Part shown: positions 16,424 to 24,476 of the stretch, piece after piece
Numbering within the stretch: position 1 is the first letter of the stretch
How the letters are laid out: each line of letters opens with the position of its first letter
Assembly: GCA_964346495.1 (NCBI GenBank)
Contig: CAYFUW010000014.1
Location: 1-31,273, forward strand
DNA length: 31,273 bases
Direction: 5' to 3'
Origin: JBGZFC01 sp964346495
Lineage (GTDB): Bacteria > Bacteroidota > Bacteroidia > Bacteroidales > Dysgonomonadaceae
Made by a program: the position numbers and the translations under genes
The notes under the pieces: generated by a model
What the model saw: the letters and a program-made list of their open reading frames with translations, nothing else
The model's database searches: none
Told to the model about the DNA's origin: nothing

Positions 16424-17950
16424 TCAATGTTTAAAATGTCTTACTCCGGTTGTAACCATAGCCATGTTGTTTTTGTCGCAATACTCTATCGATTCAGAGT
16501 CCTTGATAGAACCACCAGGCTGAATAACAGCGGTTACTCCGGCTTTATCTGCAATTTCTACACAATCGGGGAAAGGGAAAAATGCATCCGAAGCCATCAC
16601 GGCACCTTTCAAATCGAAATTGAATGATGTTGCTTTTTCGATAGCTTGTTTCAATGCCTCAACTCGTGATGTTTGTCCAGTTCCACTGGCGATAAGTTGT
16701 TTGTCCTTAGCCAATACGATTGCATTTGACTTGGTATGTTTTACCAAAATATTGGCAAACAAAAGGTCTTCAATCTCCTTATCGGTAGGTGCTTTTTGTG
16801 TTACAACATTCAACTGCTCTGCACTATGCTTATATGTATCATACTCTTGAGCTAACACTCCGTTTAGCGCAGAGCGATACGACATTTGTTGTTTGGTTCT
16901 GCACTGATTTTTCAGTTTCAGAATAATTCTGTTTTTCTTCTGAACTAAAATCTCCAAAGCAGCATCCGTATAGCTTGGTGCTATAAGGACTTCAAAAAAT
17001 ATCTCATTTATCGCTTTAGCTGCATCTTCATCTACTTCACGATTTGTAATTACAATGCCGCCAAATGCCGAAATTGGGTCTGCTGCCAATGCCGCATCCC
17101 AGGCTGCTTTAACTGTTTCACGACAAGCCATGCCGCACGCGTTATTGTGTTTTAGTATTGCAAGTGCGGTTTCGTCGAAATCTGAAATAAGCGAAATTGC
17201 CGCTTCTATATCTAGCAGATTGTTGTAAGAAACCTCTTTTCCGTGAAGTTGATCGAAAGAATCATTCAGATTGCCATAGAAAAATCCTTTTTGATGTGGA
17301 TTTTCACCGTATCGCAACTCTTTAGATTCGTCAAAACTGATGCGCAATGAAGGATTGTTAGCATATTTATTGAAATAGTTAAAGATTGCTGCATCGTATC
17401 CCGATGATACTGCAAAGGCATCTGTTGCGAATGAACGACGCTCTTCAAGAGTTGTTTCTCCTCCTTTTTCTTGCAACAGTTGCAGAAGTGGCGCATACTG
17501 CTTTTTAGATGCAACTATTAGTACGTCATTATAATTTTTGGCAGCTCCGCGTATTAACGAGATTCCGCCAATATCTATTTTCTCATTTATCTCTTGTTCT
17601 GATGCTCCGGATGCTACTGTCTCTTCAAACGGGTATAAATCAACAATAACCAAATCGATAGATGGCATATCGTATGATTTGATAATTTTCTTATCCGATT
17701 CGTCATCCCTGCGATAAAGAATACCTCCAAAAATTATCGGGTGCAAAGTTTTTACTCTGCCACCTAAAATTGATGGATATCCGGTAATGTCTTCTACCGC
17801 CGCGCATTCATAACCAAGAGACTCTATAAACTCTTGAGTTCCTCCTGTTGATATAAATTTTACATTCTGATTATTAAGAGATTCAAGGATTTCCTCCAAG
17901 CCATCTTTATGATAAACAGAGATGAGTGCATTTTTTATTTTTCGAGTCAT
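16424..17950 (-). CDS. purH: Bifunctional AICAR transformylase/IMP cyclohydrolase
   Basis: A 508-residue enzyme for the last two steps of IMP synthesis. The N-terminal cyclohydrolase domain (~1-190, MGS-like fold) has ISTGGTQEFI and RVKTLHP. The C-terminal transformylase domain has the catalytic K267-H268 in LKHNNACG, then ADPISAFGGIV and KHTKSNAIVLAKD. The C-terminus TTGVRHFKH is typical. Slightly shorter than E. coli PurH (529). A -7 element lies at 17976-17983. It stands at the head of the mre cluster, an order I recall from other Bacteroidales. Confidence 0.97.
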   Translation of the reverse strand: MTRKIKNALISVYHKDGLEEILESLNNQNVKFISTGGTQEFIESLGYECAAVEDITGYPSILGGRVKTLHPIIFGGILYRRDDESDKKIIKSYDMPSIDLVIVDLYPFEETVASGASEQEINEKIDIGGISLIRGAAKNYNDVLIVASKKQYAPLLQLLQEKGGETTLEERRSFATDAFAVSSGYDAAIFNYFNKYANNPSLRISFDESKELRYGENPHQKGFFYGNLNDSFDQLHGKEVSYNNLLDIEAAISLISDFDETALAILKHNNACGMACRETVKAAWDAALAADPISAFGGIVITNREVDEDAAKAINEIFFEVLIAPSYTDAALEILVQKKNRIILKLKNQCRTKQQMSYRSALNGVLAQEYDTYKHSAEQLNVVTQKAPTDKEIEDLLFANILVKHTKSNAIVLAKDKQLIASGTGQTSRVEALKQAIEKATSFNFDLKGAVMASDAFFPFPDCVEIADKAGVTAVIQPGGSIKDSESIEYCDKNNMAMVTTGVRHFKH

Positions 17951-17975
17951 TTACTCTTGTATTTATTCTAGTACA

Positions 17976-17983
17976 CAAAGATA
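17976..17983 (-). promoter_or_regulatory. -7 element TATCTTTG of purH
   Basis: The - strand carries TATCTTTG, a full match to TAnnTTTG, 26 bp upstream of the purH ATG at 17950. No clear -33 TTTG was found at 19-21 bp. It is probably the promoter of purH and, by readthrough, of the mre-mrdA-rodA genes. Confidence 0.55.
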
Positions 17984-18062
17984 TAAAATCTATGTGTCAT
18001 TCGATATTTATTGATGTTTATTATTCTAAATTTCGATGTTTTTTTATTACATCTTTTCTTTT

Positions 18063-20156
18063 TTACAATCCGATTCCGTTTTTCTTTAAAAGTGCATCTA
18101 TTGTTGGTTCCTGACCTCTGAATCGTTTGTAAAGTTCCATTGGCTCTTCAGTATTTCCTTTTTCAAGAATATTTACTCTGAAAGAGTGAGCTGTCTCTTT
18201 GTCGAAAATTCCATTTTGTTTAAACAACGAGAAGGCATCTGCTTCCAAAACTTCCGCCCATTTGTAGCCATAGTATCCTGCTGCATAGCCGCCCGAGAAA
18301 ATATGTCCAAATTGTGCTGACATGCTTGTATTATCAACAACGGGTAAAATCTGTACTCTCTCCATAGAGTTTTGTTCAAACTCTAAAACATCGCCGTCGA
18401 ATGGTTTTTCAATTGAGTGCCATGCCATGTCAAGATATCCGAAAGATAGTTGTCTGAGTGTAGCATATCCTGTATTGTAGATAGATGCATCGATTATTTT
18501 TTGCAGCAAGTCAGCCGGCATTTTTTCTCCGGTTTCGTAGTGAGCTGCAAATCTGTCTAAAAACTCTTTTTGTACTAACCAGTTCTCCATTATTTGTGAA
18601 GGTAACTCTACGAAATCACGATAAACGCTTGTGCCTGAAAGTGAGCTGTATGTGCTTTTTGCCAACATACCGTGAAGTGCGTGTCCAAATTCGTGTAAGA
18701 ATGTTTTTACTTCATCAAAAGTAAGCAATGCCGGTTTTGTTTCGGTTGGTCTTGTAAAGTTCATCACGATAGTAATATGCGGACGACTATCAACACCATC
18801 CTTAATATATTGGCTCTTGAAAGATGTCATCCAGGCTCCCGGACGTTTGCCTGCGCGTGGATGAAAATCGGTATAAAGCACCGATAAAAATTCGCCGTTC
18901 TCATCTAAAACATCGTATGCATCAACTTCCGGGTGGTAAACAGGAATATTCGGGTTTTTTACAAATGTAATGCCATATAGGTCAGTTGCTAAGTCGAAAA
19001 TACCTTTTTTTACGTTTCCCAATTCAAAATATGGACGAGTCATTTCGTCGTTTACGCTGAAGCGTTCGTCTTTTAGTTTATCTGCATAGTAGCTCCAATC
19101 CCAGGCTTTTAGTTCAACCTGTTTTTTCTCCATTTCTGAAGCGAATTTTGTCACGTCAGCCAACTCTTTTTTTGCTATCGGTGTAAATGCAGTTGCCAGA
19201 TTATCAAGCAATCCAAAAACAGCAGTGTCGGTTTTAGCCATTCTTTTTCTTAAAACATATTCTGCATAGCTTTTATATCCCAGCAGATTTGCTATTTGCA
19301 ATCTTAAATTTGCAATATCTTTTACATTCTCTATGTTATCAAATTCGCCACCTATACATTTTGTATTGTATGCAAAATATAGTTTCTCGCGTAAATCTCT
19401 GCGACTAGAATATTTCATAAATCCAATGTAGCTTGGTGCAGATAGGTCGATAATCCAACCTTCTTTGTTTTTTGCTTTAGCTTTGGCTGCTGCTGCATCA
19501 ATTTCGCTTTCGGGTAAACCTGCCAAATCAGCTCTGTCTGTCAAGTGCATTTCGTAGCTGTTGGTTGCGCGCAAGTTGTTTTGTCCAAAATCAAGAGTAG
19601 CTTTGCTTAATCTCATAGACAGGTCGCGATATATCTCTTTGTCGGCTGCCGAAAGTGTGGCACCGCTATCTTCGAATCCTTCATAATAATCTTCTACCAA
19701 TCGAATCTGTTCCGGATTTAATCCCGATGAGTGACGAGCCATGTAAACAGTTTTCACTCTTTCGAAAAGTTTTTCATTCAAATTGATGTTATTGCTGTGT
19801 TCCGAAAGTTTTGGGCTAATAGTTCTTGAAATTTCCATCATTTCGTCGTTGCTTTCAGCACTATTCAAGTTGAAAAACACCCTGCTAACACGTGTAAGCA
19901 TTTCGCCTGCATTTTCCAAGGCTTCTATTGTGTTAGAGAAAGTTGCAGGTTGCGGATTTGATGTAATTTCATCAATTTCGCGTTGATGTTCAACTATAGC
20001 CTTTTCAAAAGCGGGAATATAGTGTTCGTTTTTAATTTTATCGAACGGAGCCGTTCCGTAAGGCGTGTCAAAAGGTTTAAAAAATGGATTTTCATCTGCT
20101 TTAACGACGTTCATCATAACTGTCATAATTATTAAAGATAGGATTATTTTTCTCAT
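18063..20156 (-). CDS. dcp: M3 family peptidyl-dipeptidase Dcp, exported
   Basis: A 697-residue zinc metallopeptidase that probably removes C-terminal dipeptides from oligopeptides. The zinc site is H488-E-F-G-H492 with E517 as third ligand in DFVELPSQIMENW. The stretch ALHGML...LSGT and the late GGYAAGYYGYKW match E. coli Dcp. Residues 1-20 (MRKIILSLIIMTVMMNVVKA) form a signal peptide, so the enzyme is probably periplasmic. The start at 20156 is preferred to one at 20231: the upstream ATG lies inside the -7 element (20229-20236) and would spoil the signal peptide. It is a single gene with its own promoter, upstream of purH. Confidence 0.93.
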   Translation of the reverse strand: MRKIILSLIIMTVMMNVVKADENPFFKPFDTPYGTAPFDKIKNEHYIPAFEKAIVEHQREIDEITSNPQPATFSNTIEALENAGEMLTRVSRVFFNLNSAESNDEMMEISRTISPKLSEHSNNINLNEKLFERVKTVYMARHSSGLNPEQIRLVEDYYEGFEDSGATLSAADKEIYRDLSMRLSKATLDFGQNNLRATNSYEMHLTDRADLAGLPESEIDAAAAKAKAKNKEGWIIDLSAPSYIGFMKYSSRRDLREKLYFAYNTKCIGGEFDNIENVKDIANLRLQIANLLGYKSYAEYVLRKRMAKTDTAVFGLLDNLATAFTPIAKKELADVTKFASEMEKKQVELKAWDWSYYADKLKDERFSVNDEMTRPYFELGNVKKGIFDLATDLYGITFVKNPNIPVYHPEVDAYDVLDENGEFLSVLYTDFHPRAGKRPGAWMTSFKSQYIKDGVDSRPHITIVMNFTRPTETKPALLTFDEVKTFLHEFGHALHGMLAKSTYSSLSGTSVYRDFVELPSQIMENWLVQKEFLDRFAAHYETGEKMPADLLQKIIDASIYNTGYATLRQLSFGYLDMAWHSIEKPFDGDVLEFEQNSMERVQILPVVDNTSMSAQFGHIFSGGYAAGYYGYKWAEVLEADAFSLFKQNGIFDKETAHSFRVNILEKGNTEEPMELYKRFRGQEPTIDALLKKNGIGL

Positions 20157-20228
20157 AAAAAATATTGTATTTATTGTTGTTACTGTGAAAATATTATCTG
20201 TTAATTTTGATTTTTTCCAAATTAAATG

Positions 20229-20236
20229 CAAAGTTA
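20229..20236 (-). promoter_or_regulatory. -7 element TAACTTTG of dcp
   Basis: The - strand reads TAACTTTG (consensus TAnnTTTG), giving a leader of about 65 nt before the ATG at 20156. No clear -33 element is visible. Its position helps to settle the dcp start. Confidence 0.55.
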
Positions 20237-20415
20237 GAAAAAAATATCAGATACAGAATTTGCATCGATAGAAATAGGTGAGTTTTAAGCATAAATAACG
20301 TGAGTTTCGTCTAAAAAACGGGTGTTTTGTTTGATAAACCTATTTTACTAAAAATAATCTGTCTGTTTTAAAACTTTTTTTTGTGTTTCAACGTTTCTAA
20401 ATAAGAAGACAATAA

Positions 20416-20423
20416 TACTTTTT
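20416..20423 (+). promoter_or_regulatory. Weak candidate -7 element for the phoH-like gene
   Basis: TACTTTTT matches seven of eight consensus positions of TAnnTTTG and lies 15 bp before the ATG at 20439, which would leave a very short leader. No better candidate was seen in the dcp-phoH divergent gap (20237-20438). Confidence 0.3.
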
Positions 20424-20438
20424 AAATTTACACACGAT

Positions 20439-21887
20439 ATGGCAAAAACTACAACTACAGCTTCGGCAACAAAGGCAAAATCTACAACTAAAAGTACTAC
20501 AACAGAGTCAGCTAAAGCAACTACGAAAACAACAAAAACTACCAGGAGTACAAAGTCTGCCAAAAGTCACAAGAAAAACTTTATTCTCGATACCAACGTA
20601 ATTTTACACGACTACAAGTGTATTGAAAATTTTGAAGAGAATGATATTTTTATACCGTTTGTGGTGCTCGAAGAGTTAGATAAATTCAAAAAAGGGAATG
20701 ATCAAATCAATTTTAATGCTCGTGCTTTCGTGCGGGAACTCGACTTAATTACCGACGATAATCTGTTTACCGATGGTGCCGATTTGGGATTGGGACGCGG
20801 TAGATTATATATAGTAAACAGTTCGTACGACCACGAAAAGATAAAGGAAGCATTCCCGGAACGTTCGTCCGATAACAGAATACTCTCCGTTGTTTTGGAA
20901 ATATCGGAAAAAGACCCAAAAACTAAAACAATACTTGTCTCAAAAGATATAAACCTGCGGATGAAAGCCCGTTCGTTAGGTATTTTAGCAGAAGACTATA
21001 TAAACGACAAAGTAGCCGATATAGATATTTTCGACAGAGGTGAGATGGTTTTCGAGGGAATCGATCCCGATTTGATTGATAAAATTTATGCTCAACCGGG
21101 TGGTGTAGATTTCGAAGAGTTTTCGTTTGACACACAAATCGACCCAAATCAGTGCTTTATTCTGAAAAGTGAGCGAAACAGCGTTTTAGTTAGATACAAC
21201 CCTTTTACACGAAAAATTCAAAAAATAGAAAAAGAGTACAATTTCGGAATTCAACCGCGTAATGCCGAACAAGCTTTCGCTTTTGAAGTGCTTAATGACC
21301 CTGAAATCAAGTTGGTGGGCATTACCGGAAAAGCCGGAACAGGAAAAACTCTGTTGGCTTTGGCATCGGCACTGAGACAACACAAAATTTATTCGCAAAT
21401 ATTGTTGGCACGACCTAATGTGTCGCTATCGAACAAAGATTTAGGTTTCTTGCCGGGCGACGAGAAACAAAAAATCGCACCTTATATGCAACCACTATTT
21501 GACAACCTGAACGTTATTAAATCGCAATTGGGAAGCAATAGTGCCGATATGCGTGCTTTGGAAGAGATGCAAAAGACCGGGAAATTGGAAATAGAGGCAC
21601 TCGCTTTCATTCGCGGAAGAAGTCTTTCCGAAACTTATTGCATTGTAGATGAGGCACAAAACCTGACACCGCACGAAATAAAAACCATTATTACACGTGC
21701 AGGAGAAAATACAAAAATGGTATTTACAGGCGATTTGCAACAGATAGATTCACCTTATCTCGATTCGCAATCGAACGGCTTGGCATATATGATTGATAAG
21801 ATGCGAGGACAAGAGATTTTTGCACATGTAAACCTGATAAAAGGTGAAAGAAGTCAGTTGTCGGAGCTGGCAAGTAATTTGTTGTAA
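20439..21887 (+). CDS. PIN domain-PhoH family ATPase with Thr/Lys-rich N-terminal tail
   Basis: A 482-residue fusion of a PIN nuclease-like domain and a PhoH RNA helicase-like ATPase, an arrangement known from actinobacterial PhoH2 and Bacillus YlaK. Residues 1-46 are low complexity, nearly all Thr, Lys, Ala and Ser. The PIN domain starts at ~48 with D51-T-N53 and has further acidic residues (EELDKF, then a late Asp cluster). The ATPase domain has Walker A G297-KAGTGK-T304 and Walker B CIVDEAQNL, with FTGDLQQID as sensor. Family members unwind and cut RNA; the cellular target is unknown. It is monocistronic, diverges from dcp and ends in a strong terminator at 21943. Confidence 0.9.
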   Translation: MAKTTTTASATKAKSTTKSTTTESAKATTKTTKTTRSTKSAKSHKKNFILDTNVILHDYKCIENFEENDIFIPFVVLEELDKFKKGNDQINFNARAFVRELDLITDDNLFTDGADLGLGRGRLYIVNSSYDHEKIKEAFPERSSDNRILSVVLEISEKDPKTKTILVSKDINLRMKARSLGILAEDYINDKVADIDIFDRGEMVFEGIDPDLIDKIYAQPGGVDFEEFSFDTQIDPNQCFILKSERNSVLVRYNPFTRKIQKIEKEYNFGIQPRNAEQAFAFEVLNDPEIKLVGITGKAGTGKTLLALASALRQHKIYSQILLARPNVSLSNKDLGFLPGDEKQKIAPYMQPLFDNLNVIKSQLGSNSADMRALEEMQKTGKLEIEALAFIRGRSLSETYCIVDEAQNLTPHEIKTIITRAGENTKMVFTGDLQQIDSPYLDSQSNGLAYMIDKMRGQEIFAHVNLIKGERSQLSELASNLL

Positions 21888-21893
21888 TAGTTT

Positions 21894-21921
21894 AGAGCAA
21901 AGAGCAAAGAGTAAGGAGCAA
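21894..21921 (+). repeat. Four tandem copies of heptamer AGAGCAA
   Basis: Units AGAGCAA, AGAGCAA, AGAGTAA and GGAGCAA follow one another starting 6 bp after the phoH-like stop codon. The array is purine-only apart from one C or T per unit. It is a short simple repeat with no visible function. Confidence 0.7.
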
Positions 21922-21942
21922 AGACTTTTTTCGAAGATATTT

Positions 21943-21973
21943 GAGACGTGATATTATCGCGTCTCTTTTTTTG
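21943..21973 (+). terminator. Rho-independent terminator with GAGACG(T/C)GAT stem
   Basis: GAGACGTGAT (21943-21952) pairs with ATCGCGTCTC (21956-21965), ten pairs with one G-T, around the loop ATT. A run of T follows (21966-21972). It ends the phoH-like transcript. The 3' arm is nearly identical to that of the terminator at 3397-3406. Confidence 0.88.
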
Positions 21974-22179
21974 ATTATCTGAACTAAGTAGCTGCAATTA
22001 TTGTATCTTATTTAAAATCAGTATTGTAATCCTTTTAATTTACACTAATAAACAGTAGGAAATGTTATCGGGGGTTAATATGGTGCGATTTAGAAGCTAA
22101 TTGGTCTCCTTATTTGTTAAATAGTTTGGTGTTTGTTGAATAAATTAACTTATTCTTTTTCCTTTTAAGTGTTTTTTTG

Positions 22180-22210
22180 TATATTTGCATTGGACCTAAA
22201 GGATCCAATG
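22180..22210 (+). promoter_or_regulatory. Promoter -7 element followed by a 5'-leader hairpin
   Basis: TATATTTG (22180-22187) matches TAnnTTTG. A hairpin begins immediately after it: CATTGGACC (22188-22196) pairs with GGATCCAATG (22201-22210) with one bulged base and a TAAA loop. The predicted mRNA would start in or next to this stem and has a leader of over 100 nt before the ATG at 22319. Such 5' stems often protect mRNA from decay; that role is inferred. Confidence 0.55.
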
Positions 22211-22318
22211 TTCAAAGACGATAAAAGTTCAATAAAACTTTAGTTATATTGTTTTATAAAAACGTATTCTAAGTTTAGTGTTGGACAATAACAGTTTTAT
22301 TAATCTAAAAATAATAAT

Positions 22319-23002
22319 ATGAGTAAATTAAAAAGAAGAAAACATTTTATATGGCTATTCTCTTTAATGATGCTTATTCCATTAATCAATCTAAAAGCAC
22401 AAGAGGTGGACTCTAAAGAGAGAAATACAAACTTTGTTGTAAGTTTAAATTATGCAGGTTCGGGCAATATGTATAGCTCAACATCTGATTTGTTGTTGGG
22501 ATATGATTCTATGGAAAAGGGAGTTGCAGTTATATCTGCTCGTTTAGGGCTTTATAATAGTAGTAGAAAGGATGAAATTGGGTTATCTTATACCGGATTT
22601 GGAAGGTTAAGTGGTTTTTCTTTATCTGCCGGAAATGAAAATAAATTATCTTATAGTGCAAACTCTTTTGGTATTTACGTAAAAGACTATTTTACATTTG
22701 CAGATAATAGTAAGATAAATTTTTATAGAATTCATGGTATAAATTATGCTTTACTACAACGAGAAGAGAATATATACAATTTATCATCAAGTGATTGGGA
22801 TTTAACAAAATCAAATCATCATGGACTTGGTATTGAAATAGGATATGGTATCCAATGTCAAGTAGGTAAAAAAAGTTATTTTGATTTAGGATATAATTTG
22901 AATTGGATGTACTTCTTTAAAAAAGTAAATAGCTATCAAGAAAAAGATAATTTAGGGATGGCATTTAGGAGTTTAAGTATTGGATTTAGAAGGGTGTTTT
23001 AA
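22319..23002 (+). CDS. Hypothetical small outer-membrane beta-barrel-like protein
   Basis: A 227-residue protein I do not recognise. Residues 1-28 are a signal peptide (KLKRRKH, a hydrophobic core, then LKAQ as cleavage site). The mature part is rich in Tyr, Ser, Gly and Asn with alternating aromatic and polar residues (e.g. FVVSLNYAGSG, FGIYVKDYFTF, YFDLGYNLNWMYF). It ends in SIGFRRVF, a terminal Phe after an amphipathic strand, as in many outer-membrane barrels. This suggests a barrel of about eight to ten strands. No cysteine pairs or enzyme motif stand out. The gene is more AT-rich than its neighbours and lies alone between terminators, which fits a lineage-specific accessory gene. Confidence 0.65.
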   Translation: MSKLKRRKHFIWLFSLMMLIPLINLKAQEVDSKERNTNFVVSLNYAGSGNMYSSTSDLLLGYDSMEKGVAVISARLGLYNSSRKDEIGLSYTGFGRLSGFSLSAGNENKLSYSANSFGIYVKDYFTFADNSKINFYRIHGINYALLQREENIYNLSSSDWDLTKSNHHGLGIEIGYGIQCQVGKKSYFDLGYNLNWMYFFKKVNSYQEKDNLGMAFRSLSIGFRRVF

Positions 23003-23026
23003 TACAAGTCAAATATAACATAGAAG

Positions 23027-23098
23027 GGCTTTTTCAAAAGTAAAAGGTTGTTATTTTTATAAAAATAGGTAATCATGCTTTTGAAAAAGCCTTTTTTT
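23027..23098 (+). terminator. Long-stem terminator after the barrel-like gene
   Basis: GGCTTTTTCAAAAG (23027-23040) is perfectly complementary to 23078-23091, a 14-bp stem. The 37-nt apical region contains a second palindrome (TATTTTTATAAAAATA). Seven T residues follow (23092-23098). It lies 24 bp after the stop codon. Confidence 0.8.
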
Positions 23099-23243
23099 AT
23101 TCTCCAAAGTTAAGTCGAGACTCCTTTTACGTTGTGTTAGCCACTCTTAACACGTATCACGAAACCCACAACATGATAAATATAAAAATAATAAAAAATA
23201 GAGCAAAAACCATATTTACCACGAAAAAGGTCGTTTTTTTGAT

Positions 23244-23251
23244 TACCTTTG
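23244..23251 (+). promoter_or_regulatory. -7 element TACCTTTG of carA
   Basis: A full TAnnTTTG match 44 bp upstream of the carA ATG at 23296, giving a leader of about 35-40 nt. No -33 TTTG at 19-21 bp was seen. It is probably the promoter of carAB. Confidence 0.55.
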
Positions 23252-23295
23252 TACCCTAATATCGAGAACATAATTTTATTAAAATAGTACACGCT

Positions 23296-24366
23296 ATGTA
23301 TCAAGACAAATCGGTACGATTAATACTTGAAGACGGGCAAGTTTTTCATGGAAAATCGTTTGGTGCCGAACAAGCAACTTCCGGTGAAGTGGTTTTCAAT
23401 ACTTCAATGGTTGGTTATCCCGAAAGTTTGACTGACCCTTCCTATTCAGGACAAATTCTTACTTTAACATATCCAATAATCGGGAATTACGGAGTTCCGG
23501 CAAACAGCAAGAGCAACGGTATTTCCGATTTTTTTGAATCGGAACATATACATGTTCGTGCACTCATCGTGCAAAATTATTCCGATGATTATTCGCATTG
23601 GAACGCGGCAAAAAGTCTTGGCGATTGGTTAAAAGAGGAGAATATTCCAGGCATATACGGTATAGATACTCGTATGCTGACCAAATTGTTGCGCGATAAA
23701 GGAGCAATGCTCGGGAAAATTGTTTTTGACGATAATGATAATATCGATTTTTACAATCCCAACGAAGAGAATCAGGTTGCTAAAGTATCTTGTAAAGAGG
23801 TGATTGAATACAAAACAGGCGACAAGAAAGTTGTTTTGGTGGACTGCGGTGTGAAGCACAATATAATACGCTACCTGATGTCCAAAAACATACACATTAT
23901 ACGTGTTCCGTGGGATTATGACTTTAGTCATATCGATTACGACGGTGTTTTTATCTCAAATGGTCCGGGCAATCCAAGCCATTGCAATGCTACGGTTGAA
24001 AATATTCGTAAGGCAATGTCAGGAACAAAACCGATTTTTGGAATCTGTATGGGAAATCAACTTCTTGCAAAAGCCGCCGGAGCCGATACTTACAAACTGA
24101 AATATGGTCATCGTGGTTCTAATCAGCCTGTGCGTTTGGTTGGAACTAACACCTGTTATATCACTTCGCAAAATCACGGTTATGCAATTGATGAAATATT
24201 ATTGAGCGAAGATTGGGAACCATATTTTGTAAATATGAATGATGGAACAAACGAGGGAATAAGACACAAAAGCAAACCTTTCTGTTCTGTTCAGTTTCAT
24301 CCCGAAGCGGCTGCAGGTCCTACCGATACTGAATTTTTCTTTGACGATTTTGTTAAGTTGCTGTAA
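23296..24366 (+). CDS. carA: Carbamoyl-phosphate synthase small (glutaminase) subunit
   Basis: A 356-residue subunit that hydrolyses glutamine and channels ammonia to CarB for carbamoyl phosphate, the precursor of arginine and pyrimidines. The N-terminal CPSase domain has EVVFNTSMVGYPESLTDPSY and IGNYGVP. The class I glutaminase domain has the nucleophile C251 in FGICMGNQ, with H335 and E337 in QFHPEA. The length is close to family size (E. coli 382). carB follows after 110 bp on the same strand; a 7-bp hairpin (24367-24385) sits in that gap but lacks a T run, so one operon is likely. Confidence 0.97.
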   Translation: MYQDKSVRLILEDGQVFHGKSFGAEQATSGEVVFNTSMVGYPESLTDPSYSGQILTLTYPIIGNYGVPANSKSNGISDFFESEHIHVRALIVQNYSDDYSHWNAAKSLGDWLKEENIPGIYGIDTRMLTKLLRDKGAMLGKIVFDDNDNIDFYNPNEENQVAKVSCKEVIEYKTGDKKVVLVDCGVKHNIIRYLMSKNIHIIRVPWDYDFSHIDYDGVFISNGPGNPSHCNATVENIRKAMSGTKPIFGICMGNQLLAKAAGADTYKLKYGHRGSNQPVRLVGTNTCYITSQNHGYAIDEILLSEDWEPYFVNMNDGTNEGIRHKSKPFCSVQFHPEAAAGPTDTEFFFDDFVKLL

Positions 24367-24476
24367 GCAAAATATTCGATTTTGCTTGTTGCAATTTAGT
24401 CAAATACAATTTATTACAACTTTTTCAAGAATCATTACTCAATCAATATACAACTGACAAAAAGAGGAAATCTGTT

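Larger units (their letters stand above)
21888..22318. other. Gene-free stretch of 431 bp
   Basis: This gap holds a heptamer repeat (21894-21921), a terminator (21943-21973), a promoter -7 element (22180-22187) and a leader hairpin (22188-22210). The part 21974-22179 is AT-rich and shows no open frame, RNA gene or clear repeat to my reading. Confidence 0.6.

Noticed and set aside
20157..20231. Upstream in-frame ATG for dcp adding 25 residues
   Set aside because: The extension overlaps the -7 promoter element and places a polar stretch before a good signal peptide, so the start at 20156 is far more likely.
20348..20563. Val-rich 71-codon frame on the - strand opposite the phoH-like start
   Set aside because: Its composition is only the complement of the Thr/Lys repeat codons on the other strand.
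21894..21921. CRISPR-like or attachment-site repeat
   Set aside because: The units are only 7 bp, contiguous and without spacers; no cas or integrase gene is near.
24367..24385. Terminator between carA and carB
   Set aside because: The GCAAAAT/ATTTTGC hairpin has only seven AT-rich pairs and no T run, and the two subunits need joint expression.
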